From the NCBI GenBank assembly GCA_049976505.1, contig JBMFIC010000003.1, positions 62,001 through 126,000 on the forward strand: a stretch of DNA of 64,000 nucleotides. Direction: 5' to 3'. The position numbers and the translations under genes are program-made. This document shows positions 33,883 to 42,759 of the stretch, in pieces (positions within the stretch are counted from its first letter, which is position 1; the number at the start of each line of letters is the position of its first letter). The DNA comes from CAYFFZ01 sp049976505 (lineage in GTDB: Archaea > Thermoproteota > Nitrososphaeria > Conexivisphaerales > UBA164). The notes below the pieces were generated by a model. It saw only the letters and a list, made by a program, of their open reading frames with translations. It had not been told where the DNA came from and did not search any database.

Positions 33883-34917
33883 ATGATACCCTGCGTGAGA
33901 AAGCACGTAATATCTATCATAAAGGGCGATGGAATAGGGCCTGAGGTCATAGAGGCCACGGAGATAGTGATGGATGCCGTTCAGCAGAAGTTCTCATTAG
34001 GGCTCGAAAAAATATATGTGGAGGCAGGTCTTGGGTCCTATAAGAAGTACGGCACGAACCTGCCCGAGAGCTCCTTGGAGCTTATAAGACAGAGCGAGTG
34101 TCTTCTTAAGGGCCCAACGACCACGCTGGAGGAGTCAGGGAGCGAGCTAGGTGTCCCAGTTAAAATCAGAAAGATCTTCAATCTATACGCTAATCTTCGA
34201 CCTGTAAGAACTCTGCCTCGCGCTAAGGCGCTTCATGAGAACGTTGACGTTCTCATAGTCAGAGAAAATACGGAGGGCATGTACTCTGGAATAGAGAGCG
34301 AGATAGCTCCCGGAATAGGAATAGGCATAAGGCTTTCAACTGAGAAAGGAGCGAGAAGGATCTTCGAGGTGGCCTTTAAAAGGGCCCGAGATAGGAGAAA
34401 GATGGTAACTCTGGGGCACAAGGCAAACGTTCTGAAGGTCACTGACGGCATGTACAAGAGGGTATTTGCGGAGGTCTCAAAGCTTTATCCCGATGTAAGG
34501 ACCTCTGAGGAGCACATAGATGCCCTTGCAATGAGGATCGCGCTAAGCCCGCAGAGCTACGACGTTATAGTTCTCGAAAACCTTTACGGGGACATAATCT
34601 CTGACCTTGCTGCAGGAATAGCTGGCGGGCTGGGGCTAGCCCCATCAGCAAACATCGGCGATAAATTTGCCATGTTCGAGCCTGTTCACGGCTCGGCTCC
34701 GGACATAGCGGGCAGAAGGATTGCTAACCCAGTAGCATCAATCCTTTCCTTCTCCATGTGCCTGGACTGGCTGGGTGAGCGTGAAGCATCGAAGGCTGTC
34801 GAGTCATCCGTCATAAGAGCTCTTGAGAAGGGAGAAAGGCTCACGCCTGATCTCGGTGGCAACGCTTCGACCTTTGATTTGGCTGGGGCTATAGCTGAAG
34901 AGGTTCTGAAGCTGTAA
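33883..34917 (+). CDS. icd: Isocitrate dehydrogenase (isocitrate/isopropylmalate DH family)
   Basis: 344 residues of the beta-decarboxylating dehydrogenase family: IKGDGIGPEVIE, YANLRPVRTLP, RENTEGMYSGIE, the metal-binding VLENLYGDIISDLAAGIAGGLGLAPSANIG, and FEPVHGSAPDIAGRRIANP. The size and ENTEGMYSGIE segment fit both NAD-type isocitrate and homoisocitrate/isopropylmalate enzymes; the aconitase neighbour favours isocitrate. The start could be ATG 33883 or a few codons later (VISIIKGDG). Confidence 0.82.
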   Translation: MIPCVRKHVISIIKGDGIGPEVIEATEIVMDAVQQKFSLGLEKIYVEAGLGSYKKYGTNLPESSLELIRQSECLLKGPTTTLEESGSELGVPVKIRKIFNLYANLRPVRTLPRAKALHENVDVLIVRENTEGMYSGIESEIAPGIGIGIRLSTEKGARRIFEVAFKRARDRRKMVTLGHKANVLKVTDGMYKRVFAEVSKLYPDVRTSEEHIDALAMRIALSPQSYDVIVLENLYGDIISDLAAGIAGGLGLAPSANIGDKFAMFEPVHGSAPDIAGRRIANPVASILSFSMCLDWLGEREASKAVESSVIRALEKGERLTPDLGGNASTFDLAGAIAEEVLKL

Positions 34918-34991
34918 AAATCCTTACGTTCTGCAATTTAGCTCTTCCTGATGTAGAAACGTTTATTAAACAATCTTCTTAATTTAATTAC

Positions 34992-35225
34992 ATGCCAATA
35001 GCTTATGTCCTACTCACTGTGGAGCCGGGAAAGGAGGACGATGTTCTTCAGAAGCTGAGAGCTATTCCCGAAATCGAGGAGGCGCACAGGGTTTATGGAG
35101 TATACGACACCATAGTTAAGGTGAACGCGCCATCTCCTGAAAAGCTCAAAGAAATAATAACATGGAAGATCAGAAAAATTGAGAACGTGAAATCGACGCT
35201 TACTATGCTAGTTGTTGAGCAGTGA
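34992..35225 (+). CDS. Stand-alone Lrp/AsnC effector-binding (RAM) domain protein
   Basis: 77 residues consisting only of the AsnC-type ligand-binding domain (IAYVLLTVEPGKEDDVLQKLRAIPEIEEAHRVYGVYDTIVKV). No HTH. Such small proteins oligomerise and may sense amino acids or modulate full-length Lrp regulators. Leaderless-looking, with an AT-rich region upstream. The stop abuts the stop of mdh on the other strand (TGATCA). Confidence 0.85.
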   Translation: MPIAYVLLTVEPGKEDDVLQKLRAIPEIEEAHRVYGVYDTIVKVNAPSPEKLKEIITWKIRKIENVKSTLTMLVVEQ

Positions 35226-36158
35226 TCACTGCAGGTACTGAGGCGGAACCTGCTTCAGGTTCTCCTTTATTGCGTTTATGCTCTTCATGAAGAGCTCTCT
35301 CTGCTGTGCGTTCAGCGGTACCTCTATTATCTTCTCCGCTCCATCCTTTCCCAGAACAACTGGAACTTCTGCAAAGACATCCTTTACGCCATATTCGCCA
35401 TCTAAAAGAACGCTTGCCTCAACCACGAGCTTCCTGTCTTTCTTTATTGCATCAACCATCAGAAGGAGGCCTGCTGCGGGTCCCCAGTTGCTACTGAACT
35501 TCCTCAGATTGGTTATCGTAGCTCCAGCTTCAATAGTATCCTTAACCACCTTCTGGTACTGCTCTTCTGTCAGGAAGTCCTTCAGGCTCCTTCCGTAAAC
35601 GCTTGAAAGCTCAGGAACGGGGTACATGTTCTCTCCATGCTGTCCTAGAACTAGGGGTATTATGCTTGCGGGCGACACGTTTATGTACTGAGAGGCATAG
35701 TAGGCCATCCTTCTTGAGTCAAGAACTCCGCTGAAACCTATGACCCTGTTTCTCGGGAATCCAAGCCTCTTGTACAGCACGGTCACCATCGCGTCCAGCG
35801 GGTTCGTGGTGATTATAACTATCGAGTTCGGGGCGTATTTTTTTACCTGGTCCGCAACTGAGCTTACTATCTCAGCGTTCTTGCCAGCCAGCTCCTCCCT
35901 CGTCATTCCGGGCTTCCTTGCAAGGCCAGCAGTTATGATCACTATGTCGCTTCCTTTTATGTCCTCATAGCTGTTGCTGCCTACAACGGTAACGGATTTC
36001 CCAAGTATTGCGGCGGCATGGTTCATGTCCAGCGCCTCACCCTGTGGAAGTCCCTGCACGATGTCCACGAGAACGATCTTGTTGTCAGCTTCTCCGAGCA
36101 TCAGGAAGGCAGCGGTGGTGGCTCCTACTTTGCCGGCACCAATTATCGATATCATCAA
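35226..36158 (-). CDS. mdh: Malate dehydrogenase (LDH-like type)
   Basis: 310 residues. NAD(P)-dependent malate/oxaloacetate interconversion. GAGKVGATTAAF dinucleotide loop, VDIVQGLPQGEALDM (Asp binding the adenosine ribose), substrate Arg in LARKPGMTREEL (Arg rather than Gln before KPGM suits malate), TTNPLDAM and catalytic His in GQHGENM. ATG 36158 or 36155. Single gene among other TCA genes. Confidence 0.92.
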   Translation of the reverse strand: MMISIIGAGKVGATTAAFLMLGEADNKIVLVDIVQGLPQGEALDMNHAAAILGKSVTVVGSNSYEDIKGSDIVIITAGLARKPGMTREELAGKNAEIVSSVADQVKKYAPNSIVIITTNPLDAMVTVLYKRLGFPRNRVIGFSGVLDSRRMAYYASQYINVSPASIIPLVLGQHGENMYPVPELSSVYGRSLKDFLTEEQYQKVVKDTIEAGATITNLRKFSSNWGPAAGLLLMVDAIKKDRKLVVEASVLLDGEYGVKDVFAEVPVVLGKDGAEKIIEVPLNAQQRELFMKSINAIKENLKQVPPQYLQ

Positions 36159-36244
36159 TGTATGGTATAGATCTCCAGGATTTAACGTTTACCAAAAAAC
36201 CTATAGATAGAATTTTATTCTATATTATGAAAATTATTCATTAA

Positions 36245-37858
36245 TTAGTATTTTAGGTTTATTTTCTGAAATAATGGCTCAACTCTTTCTATTTTAGTTC
36301 CAGGTCTTATAATTTCCCATCCCTTGGGTTTCTCTATGCTGGTTATTCCAAGCATCGATGCAAGCTTCTGTGATCTTTTAGGCGCTACTGGATACATCAT
36401 GAACGCTATATGTGCCAGCGACTGAACAGACGTGTAAAGTATTGACGATGCCCTCTCCTTGTCGCTCTTGTAAAGGCTCCAGGGCTGCTGAGAGCTGAAG
36501 TACTGATTTCCGAGCTCTGAGGCGTCCACGAACTTTCTTGCCGCATCCTTTATCCTGAGATCGTAGTTCAGCCTTATGAACTCCTCCTCCAGCTTCATTA
36601 TGGCCTCGGAGAAGGCCCGATCCTCCTTAGAAGGCTTCAGGTTCTCAGGAACACTGCCACCAAACCGGTCCTTAACAAAAGTAAGAACCCTGTGTGCATA
36701 GTTTCCCACTTTATCATTCAAATCGCTGTTGACAAGCTTATCGAACTCCTGCCAACTAAAGCTGGTATCTCCTCTCTCAGGCCTTAAGGAGAGTATCACG
36801 TACCTCCAGTACTCTCCATCTGCAATCCCTAATGCGTCGGACGCCCACACGCCAACGTGCTGGCTTTTGCTGAACTTCATCTGGCCAAACAGAATGAACT
36901 CGGTCGACGATATTTTCTTCGGCAGATTGTAACCCTTTCTGGATGCAATTAAAAGCGCAGGAAGAATAATAGCATGAAACGGTATGTTGTCTTTTCCAAT
37001 AAAGTAAACCGACTTGGTGTCTGGATCCATCCAGAACTTTTCGAAAAGCCTTTCCCCCTTCTTCCTTTCCAGCTCAATAACTCCCGAGAGATATCCGAGG
37101 ACGGCCTCCATCCATACGTAGATGGTTTTGCCCTCAGAGCCAGCAAAAGGCGCAGGAATCCCCCATTTGTTGTCCCTCGTGATTGATCTAGGTCTAAGAC
37201 CTTCTTCCAGCATGTTTTTGAGGTACCCCTTAACGTTTTCATCCAGCGTCTCAACATACCTTGTGATTTCCTCAGTTAGCTTTGGAAGATCAAAGAACCA
37301 GTGGAAGGTCTCCTTCCTGACCGGCCTTTCCCCACAAATGGCGCATCTGGGCTCAACAAGAAGCGTGGGCTCAAGGAGCCTCCCGCAGTTCTCGCACTGA
37401 TCTCCTCTAGCCCTCTCGTATCCACAGTAGGGGCACCTTCCAATTACGAACCTGTCGGGAAGGAAGATCCTGTCCTTTTCGCAGTAGAGCTGAACCGTGG
37501 TCTGCTTAAACACATAGCCGTTTTTTTCAAGCTGTAAGTAAAAGTCCCTGACAAACTCCTTGTGCACTTCGTTCTCCGTCCTGGTGTAGTTGTCGAGCTC
37601 CACCGAGAAGCTTCTCAGTATTTCGAGCATCCTCGAATGCATTTCGTCCGTTAGATCCTTAGGATTCTTTCCCTGCTTTATCGCCTCAACCTCTATTGGA
37701 GTTCCGTGTTCGTCTGAACCCGAAACAGAAACGACATCCTCCCCCATTATCCTCAGGAATCTGGCGTAATAGTCAGCCGATATAAGGTGCAGAAGCGTTC
37801 CTAAGTGGGGCTCGCTGTTAATGTAAGGCCAGGCCGAAAACACCATGTACTTGCCCAA
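36245..37858 (-). CDS. metG: Methionyl-tRNA synthetase
   Basis: 537 residues. HIGH-type motif in INSEPHLGTLLH, SGSDEHGTPIE, zinc knuckles CPYCGYERARGDQCENCG and CAICGERP, the substrate-binding DNKWGIPAPF, and the KMSKS variant KFSKSQ near 335. It ends after the anticodon domain; there is no C-terminal EMAP/tRNA-binding domain, which archaea often encode separately. A 394-base spacer lies upstream. Confidence 0.94.
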   Translation of the reverse strand: MGKYMVFSAWPYINSEPHLGTLLHLISADYYARFLRIMGEDVVSVSGSDEHGTPIEVEAIKQGKNPKDLTDEMHSRMLEILRSFSVELDNYTRTENEVHKEFVRDFYLQLEKNGYVFKQTTVQLYCEKDRIFLPDRFVIGRCPYCGYERARGDQCENCGRLLEPTLLVEPRCAICGERPVRKETFHWFFDLPKLTEEITRYVETLDENVKGYLKNMLEEGLRPRSITRDNKWGIPAPFAGSEGKTIYVWMEAVLGYLSGVIELERKKGERLFEKFWMDPDTKSVYFIGKDNIPFHAIILPALLIASRKGYNLPKKISSTEFILFGQMKFSKSQHVGVWASDALGIADGEYWRYVILSLRPERGDTSFSWQEFDKLVNSDLNDKVGNYAHRVLTFVKDRFGGSVPENLKPSKEDRAFSEAIMKLEEEFIRLNYDLRIKDAARKFVDASELGNQYFSSQQPWSLYKSDKERASSILYTSVQSLAHIAFMMYPVAPKRSQKLASMLGITSIEKPKGWEIIRPGTKIERVEPLFQKINLKY

Positions 37859-38252
37859 CTTTAATCATTATGAGGCAACACTAACAATAATAAGCTTTAC
37901 CAAATAACGCGTTCCCTGTGCTTATCAGTCAGGCGCGACGCGGAGCACAAACAGATCGATTTTAGCACGGCACAGATCCTACAGGCTGCAGTCGTCAGGC
38001 GTTTCGATAAATTTATGCTTTATATGAAACGAGCTTATATTTCATATGTATTTTAAATAAATGCGGTTAGAAGGCTGCCCTGCAGTAAGAAGATAGGAAC
38101 GTAGCGTGAAGGCGGAATCGACGTTAAACTGGCTTCCAGATGCCATAGCATAAAATTTAACCGTTTAAAGGACCTAAACGCTTCAAATGTTTGAAACATA
38201 ACGCAGTTTTGCTAATAATGTTTTTAAGAGAACCTGTTAAATACTTATCAGA
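37859..38252. other. 394-base intergenic region with an inverted repeat
   Basis: Between divergent metG and the oxidoreductase operon. No convincing ORF. Two segments (about 37915-38008 and 38060-38155) are as GC-rich as genes while the rest is AT-rich. GTCAGGCG occurs twice, about 65 bases apart. An inverted repeat ATATGAAA/TTTCATAT lies at 38022-38047. TATA-like runs precede both the second GC-rich segment and porG. I recognise no RNA family. Confidence 0.4.
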
Positions 38253-38816
38253 TTGGTCTTAAAAGAAAGATATGAAATAAGATGGCATGGCAGGGGCGGA
38301 CAGGGAGCCGTTACAGCTGCAGTTCTTGTTGCTGAGGCAGCAATTATAGATGGACACTATGCCCAGTCCTATCCTGAATTTGGGGCTGAAAGAAGAGGAG
38401 CCCCCGTAAAGGCTTACACAAAGGTCTCGCTGAGTCCGATCTATTCAAGGTCCCCAATACTCAAGCCAGACATAGTGGTTGTTCTGGATCCAAGCATTGA
38501 TAAATCGATCTATCTTGAAGGGCTCAAGGACGATGGCATGATCATCATAAACAGCTCGAAGAGCGACTCTGAGATAAAAAGCATGCTGGGTGACAGGTAC
38601 AAGATAGCTGCCATAGATGCCACCCACATTGCTCTCGACGTTCTTAAAGCTGCTATAGTCAACACGGCAATGGTTGGTGCGCTTATTAAGATAGTTCCAT
38701 TGGCCACGCTCGAGTCCGTTGAGAAGGCGCTGCATGAGACGTTCAGCAAAAAAGTAGCAGACCTTAATACGCAGATCGTTAAGAGGTCATACGAGATGGT
38801 GAGGCTGATAAATTGA
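38253..38816 (+). CDS. porG: 2-oxoacid:ferredoxin oxidoreductase gamma subunit
   Basis: 187 residues. IRWHGRGGQGAVTAAVLVAEAAI and FGAERRGAPVKAYTKVS are the gamma-domain signatures, ending in the usual helical NTAMVGALIKI region. First gene of a gamma-delta-alpha-beta operon, the archaeal pyruvate:ferredoxin oxidoreductase order. TTG start, overlapping the delta gene by four bases. Confidence 0.92.
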   Translation: MVLKERYEIRWHGRGGQGAVTAAVLVAEAAIIDGHYAQSYPEFGAERRGAPVKAYTKVSLSPIYSRSPILKPDIVVVLDPSIDKSIYLEGLKDDGMIIINSSKSDSEIKSMLGDRYKIAAIDATHIALDVLKAAIVNTAMVGALIKIVPLATLESVEKALHETFSKKVADLNTQIVKRSYEMVRLIN

Positions 38817-39136
38817 CGGAGGAAAAGCTCCTCACCTGGAAGGAGATGCCTCTTGGAGGCACAATTCTGGAGCCAGGAAACAGCGAAAGAAGGCACACTG
38901 GAGACTGGAGGACGTTCAAGCCTGTTATAATTCAGGACAAGTGCACGAGGTGCCTGAGATGCTGGATAGTGTGTCCCGAGCCCGCAATTTATGTTATTGA
39001 TGCACCCTACACCACGGCATCAGGCAGACAGTTTAAGTTCAGCGTTGAAGTCAACTATGATTATTGTAAAGGTTGTGGCATGTGCGTGGAGGAGTGCGAG
39101 CCTAAGGCGATAGATTGGGTGGAGGAGGTGAAGTAA
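38813..39136 (+). CDS. porD: 2-oxoacid:ferredoxin oxidoreductase delta subunit (2x 4Fe-4S)
   Basis: 107 residues. Two ferredoxin-type clusters: CTRCLRCWIVCPEP and CKGCGMCVEECEPK. It transfers electrons from the TPP-bound intermediate to external ferredoxin. TTG start with GGTGAGG upstream inside porG. The alpha gene starts directly after the stop. Confidence 0.93.
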   Translation: MTEEKLLTWKEMPLGGTILEPGNSERRHTGDWRTFKPVIIQDKCTRCLRCWIVCPEPAIYVIDAPYTTASGRQFKFSVEVNYDYCKGCGMCVEECEPKAIDWVEEVK

Positions 39137-40342
39137 ATGCAGAGCGTTTTAAAGGTTACATGGAAAAGGCTTCCGCTGAGCACCAACTACGCTATAGCGC
39201 AGGCCGTGAAGGACGCGGACGTTGACGTTGTTTCAGCATATCCGATAACCCCCCAGACGACGGTGGTTGAAAGGATATCTGAGCTGATAGCGAACGGCGA
39301 GCTAAAGGCCGAAATGATACACGTGGAGAGCGAGCACAGCGCAATGAGCGCAGCTATCGGAGCAAGCGCTGCAGGCGCAAGGGCCTTTACCGCAACTTCT
39401 GCTCAGGGACTAGAGCTGATGCACGAGCTGCTGCATATAGCATCAGGAATGCGTCTTCCGATAGTCATGTCGGTTGCGGCCAGGGCCTTATCGGCACCAA
39501 TCAGCATATGGGGCGATTACAGCGACGTTATGAACACCAGGGATACTTCATGGGTAACCCTGATAGCATCTAGCGCTCAGGAGGCTTACGACTCGATCAT
39601 ACAGGCTTACAGGATTGCAGAAGATCCACGGGTCTTCCTTCCAGTGATGGTTGCGTACGATGGCTTTGCTATGAGCCATACTTATGAGCCGGTTCTAGTA
39701 TCCGAGACATCTGATGCCTTTAAGGACTACATACCAAAGGAGCCCAAATGGTACACGCTTAACCCCGATAGGCCCATAACGATGGGATCACTCGCAAATC
39801 CAGACTGGTACTATGAGTTCAAGTACCAGCAGGTTGTGGCCATAAAAAACGCGTACAGCGTTGTGATGGAGGCTGATCATGAATACGGAAAGAGATACGA
39901 GAGAAGCTACGGTATAATCGAGGAGGCGTGGACCGATGATTCAGACATAGTCCTTCTTACCTATGGAGGTCTGTACGGCACGATGAAGGAGTCCGTCGAG
40001 CAGCTGAGGAAAGATGGCATAAAGGTAGGGATAGCTAGGCTAAGGCTCTTCAGGCCCTTCCCGGTACAGGATATCACTAAGCTTGCAGAAAAGGTTAAGG
40101 CTATTGCAGTTCTTGACAGGGCAATCACTTACGGGATGTCGATTGCAGGACCCGTGGCGAGGGAGATCATTTCTTCCGTATACTCGGAGGGGCTTAATAC
40201 GTCGGTATACAGCTTTATCGTAGGTATAGGTCAGAGGACGGTAACGGAGAAGGACATTCAGGAAATCTACTACAAAGCCAGATCGATGATGGACGCGGGT
40301 GAGCGGCAGAAGGAGAGCATCTACTGGGGTGTCAGAGAATGA
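39137..40342 (+). CDS. porA: 2-oxoacid:ferredoxin oxidoreductase alpha subunit
   Basis: 401 residues. SAYPITPQTTVVE, VESEHSAMSAAIGASAAGARAFTATSAQGLELMHE and WGDYSDVMNTRDTSW are alpha-subunit motifs of the pyruvate type; the C-terminal Rossmann-like domain follows. Good ribosome-binding site GGAGGTG ten bases before the ATG. The complex oxidatively decarboxylates pyruvate (or a related 2-oxoacid) to acyl-CoA. The pyruvate preference is inferred from the four-subunit layout; 2-oxoglutarate cannot be excluded. Confidence 0.9.
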   Translation: MQSVLKVTWKRLPLSTNYAIAQAVKDADVDVVSAYPITPQTTVVERISELIANGELKAEMIHVESEHSAMSAAIGASAAGARAFTATSAQGLELMHELLHIASGMRLPIVMSVAARALSAPISIWGDYSDVMNTRDTSWVTLIASSAQEAYDSIIQAYRIAEDPRVFLPVMVAYDGFAMSHTYEPVLVSETSDAFKDYIPKEPKWYTLNPDRPITMGSLANPDWYYEFKYQQVVAIKNAYSVVMEADHEYGKRYERSYGIIEEAWTDDSDIVLLTYGGLYGTMKESVEQLRKDGIKVGIARLRLFRPFPVQDITKLAEKVKAIAVLDRAITYGMSIAGPVAREIISSVYSEGLNTSVYSFIVGIGQRTVTEKDIQEIYYKARSMMDAGERQKESIYWGVRE

Positions 40343-41292
40343 TGGCCAGGCCCTTCTTTAGAACTGTATACGATGTGCCACGTGAGGAGTACTTCGCTCC
40401 AGGGCATGGCCTCTGTGCTGGCTGCACCGCTGGAACGATCGTTAAGCTTCTTCTTAAAGTTGCTGGACCCAACACCATCGTGGTAAATGCGACTGGCTGT
40501 GTCGAGGTTTCAACCACGCCCTTCCCCTACACTTCCTGGAAGGTTCCATGGATACACGTGGCCTTTGAGAACGCAGCAGCGGTTGCCAGCGGCATCGAGT
40601 CCGCTATAAAGGTCCTAAAGGCCAAGGGGGCAATTGACCCATCCAAGAGGATAAACGTAATAGCCCTTGCTGGGGATGGAGGAACATATGATATAGGGAT
40701 CCAGGCCCTGAGCGGCATGCTTGAGAGGGGGCACAAGGTAATGTACGTGCTTTACGATAACGAGGCATACATGAACACAGGCATACAGAGAAGCGGAGGA
40801 ACCCCGGCTCTTGCATGGACAACCACCACGCCGATTGGAAGAGTCTTCAGAGGAAAGGTCCAGCAGAAGAAGCCGATCGCCGACATAGTTGCAGCCCACA
40901 GAATACCGTACGTTGCGACAGCAAACCCGGGATACTTCACCGACATGATGAACAAGTTCAAGAAGGGACTTGAGGTGAACGGGCCCTCGTTCGTTCATGT
41001 GATACAGCCATGCACCACTGGCTGGAAGTTTGACCCAAGGTATGGCATTGTCATTTCAAGGCTTGCCACCGAGACGGGCCTTTGGATAAACTGGGAGCAG
41101 GAGGAGGGACAGTTCAGAGTTACAGTTCCCGTTCCAAGGAGAAAGCACGTAAGGCACTACTTCAGAATGCAGGGCAGGTTCAGCCATCTTACCGATGAAG
41201 ACATAGAGGCCATACAGAAGGAGGTGGATATGGAAGTGGACAGGATAAACAGAATGGTCGGCAGAACGGTTATAGGCCCTGTTGTGGAATAA
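40339..41292 (+). CDS. porB: 2-oxoacid:ferredoxin oxidoreductase beta subunit
   Basis: 317 residues. Binds thiamine diphosphate and one 4Fe-4S cluster: GHGLCAGCTAG near 20, NATGCVEVSTTPFPYTSW, the TPP/Mg motif AGDGGTYDIGIQALSGMLERGH and YDNEAYMNTGIQRS, with a further Cys in VIQPCTTGW. The start overlaps the alpha stop by four bases. Last gene of the operon; the RNase P RNA gene follows 49 bases later. Confidence 0.92.
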   Translation: MMARPFFRTVYDVPREEYFAPGHGLCAGCTAGTIVKLLLKVAGPNTIVVNATGCVEVSTTPFPYTSWKVPWIHVAFENAAAVASGIESAIKVLKAKGAIDPSKRINVIALAGDGGTYDIGIQALSGMLERGHKVMYVLYDNEAYMNTGIQRSGGTPALAWTTTTPIGRVFRGKVQQKKPIADIVAAHRIPYVATANPGYFTDMMNKFKKGLEVNGPSFVHVIQPCTTGWKFDPRYGIVISRLATETGLWINWEQEEGQFRVTVPVPRRKHVRHYFRMQGRFSHLTDEDIEAIQKEVDMEVDRINRMVGRTVIGPVVE

Positions 41293-41307
41293 GCGCTTTT
41301 TTGCATT

Positions 41308-41317
41308 AAATTTATTA
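41308..41317 (+). promoter_or_regulatory. TATA box of the RNase P RNA gene
   Basis: AAATTTATTA centred about 29 nt before the first base of the P1 helix at 41342. Confidence 0.5.
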
Positions 41318-41341
41318 TCTTGACAGTTCTGTAGTTAATTT

Positions 41342-41643
41342 GGGGCGAGCGGCCGGGCTGGTCACGGGGAGCTCCCGAGGAAGCTCCTCCCTCCGTCCAC
41401 GGGGTCCGGCGCGGCGACGCGCGGCGGGAGACCGCCGGCTCTGGAGCAGAAACGAGACCTCGCAGGAAGATGGCCATGATAGCAGCCATCGGCTGCTGGA
41501 GGACTCCTGGTAAGGGGGTGAAACGGCCAACCCGGACGGAGCAAGGCCGGAAAGGGCCCATGACGCACCCGTGGGCCAGGCCCAGGTAGGCCGCAGAGTC
41601 GAATCCAGCTTAAACAGAAGGAGGGCTACGAGCCGCACGCCCC
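41342..41643 (+). ncRNA. rnpB: Archaeal RNase P RNA
   Basis: About 302 nt, far more GC-rich than its surroundings. The ends pair as P1: GGGGCGAGCGGC (41342-41353) with GCCGCACGCCCC (41632-41643), one mismatch. Conserved regions in order: GAGGAAGCTCC (CR I), AGGAAGATGGCC, GGTGAAACGG, GGAGCAAGGCC (CR IV) and ACAGAAGGAGGGCTACG (CR V). It is the catalytic RNA that removes tRNA 5' leaders. The 3' end touches the stop codon of convergent taw1. ORFs read across it on the minus strand are spurious. Confidence 0.92.
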
Positions 41644-42644
41644 TACTTTGTATAGGATCCTCCCTTTATTATCCATCTGTCTACGTATCTTTTTGTGTTC
41701 TGTATTACCGATATGAGCGATCTAGGCATATCGTCCATATAAACATAATCAGGCAGGTGCTTAAGAAGCTCAAGAGTGAACGACTTTATTTCCTCAAACG
41801 TCAGCATATGTCCCGCGGTCAACCTGCTCTGAGAATACCCTATGTGCATGTACGACTTGACCTCAACAAAGTGGGGATACCCTTTCATAATAAGCTCCGC
41901 TGCCCGGGGTATTTTATCGATCGAATCATTGTAGCCTCTTATGAGCGTGATTCTAATAACAGTTCTCGTGTTCATCTCCCTTAAAAGCTCCAGGGATCTC
42001 AGCCATCTCTGCCACGCATCCCTGTACATTGGTCTGTTAATCCTCACGAAATCCTCCTCATCATAGGCGTTCATCGAAAGGTAAACCTGCGTGGGCAGAG
42101 CATCCTCCCTTATCAGCCTTTCGAGCATCTCAGGCTCCTGACCGTTTGTTACGAGGAATATGCTCTTCGTGTTGGGGAGAGACCTGAGGTACTTTATCAT
42201 CTCTGGAAGCTTCGGATACATCGTGGGCTCTCCCGAAAGAGATATTGAGTAATGAGAGGGGGTTAGCGCATCCTTCAGCCACTCCTTGTCTATGCGGGGA
42301 TCTCCCATGAAGCCTATCAGCAGCTTCCTCCTTTCCTCCGTCAGGCTCTTTATAATGTTCTCAGGATCGTCTATCCACTCCTCAGGCATCTTTAACATTT
42401 TATAGAACTCGTTGGGCCTCCAGCAGTAGATGCACCTGTTTTCACAGAAAACCGCAGTTGGCGTGAACTCCATGCACTGGTGCGTCTGAATTCCGTAGAA
42501 CTTGTTCTTGTAACAGCCGCTCTTCCTTTTTACTGCCTCCTTTGTCCAGTGGCATATTTCAACCGCCGAGTGTCCATAGATTCCATAGTGCGCTCTTCTG
42601 AGGGCCTCCTGCGTCTCTCTGTCAAGTGCCAGCCTTGACTGCAT
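41643..42644 (-). CDS. taw1: 4-demethylwyosine synthase (radical SAM, Taw1/TYW1)
   Basis: 333 residues. Converts N1-methylguanosine-37 of tRNA-Phe to 4-demethylwyosine with SAM and pyruvate. Radical SAM cluster motif CENRCIYCWRPNE near 67. Extra cluster cysteines in EICHWTKEA, GCYKNKFYGI and HQCMEF are typical of the archaeal enzyme. SLSGEPTMYPKLPEMIKYLR follows. Together with pheT downstream (divergent) it concerns tRNA-Phe. It ends at the RNase P RNA 3' end. Confidence 0.92.
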   Translation of the reverse strand: MQSRLALDRETQEALRRAHYGIYGHSAVEICHWTKEAVKRKSGCYKNKFYGIQTHQCMEFTPTAVFCENRCIYCWRPNEFYKMLKMPEEWIDDPENIIKSLTEERRKLLIGFMGDPRIDKEWLKDALTPSHYSISLSGEPTMYPKLPEMIKYLRSLPNTKSIFLVTNGQEPEMLERLIREDALPTQVYLSMNAYDEEDFVRINRPMYRDAWQRWLRSLELLREMNTRTVIRITLIRGYNDSIDKIPRAAELIMKGYPHFVEVKSYMHIGYSQSRLTAGHMLTFEEIKSFTLELLKHLPDYVYMDDMPRSLISVIQNTKRYVDRWIIKGGSYTK

Positions 42645-42708
42645 GTAGAAATTTATGAAAACTGTGAATATAAAACGCTAACTATCTTTTCGGAGCTGGC
42701 CGAGGAGC

Positions 42709-42737
42709 ACGGCTTAAGATATAAAAGCTTAAAGCCG
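42709..42737 (+). other. Imperfect hairpin in the pheT leader region
   Basis: CGGCTTAAG and CTTAAAGCCG are complementary apart from one bulged base, around ATATAAAAG. The loop is TATA-like and lies about 30 nt before the likely leaderless start of pheT, so the symmetry may belong to the promoter or an operator rather than to an RNA. Confidence 0.3.
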
Positions 42738-42759
42738 AACCTCTTAATATTTAGCCGTA

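Noticed and set aside
37861..38252. SRP RNA or another known large RNA in the metG-porG spacer
   Set aside because: No conserved SRP core or other family landmark could be recognised.
41157..41638. Long minus-strand ORFs of 107-134 codons over the porB/taw1 spacer
   Set aside because: They are produced by the GC-rich RNase P RNA gene, with proline/arginine/serine-rich nonsense composition and no family resemblance.
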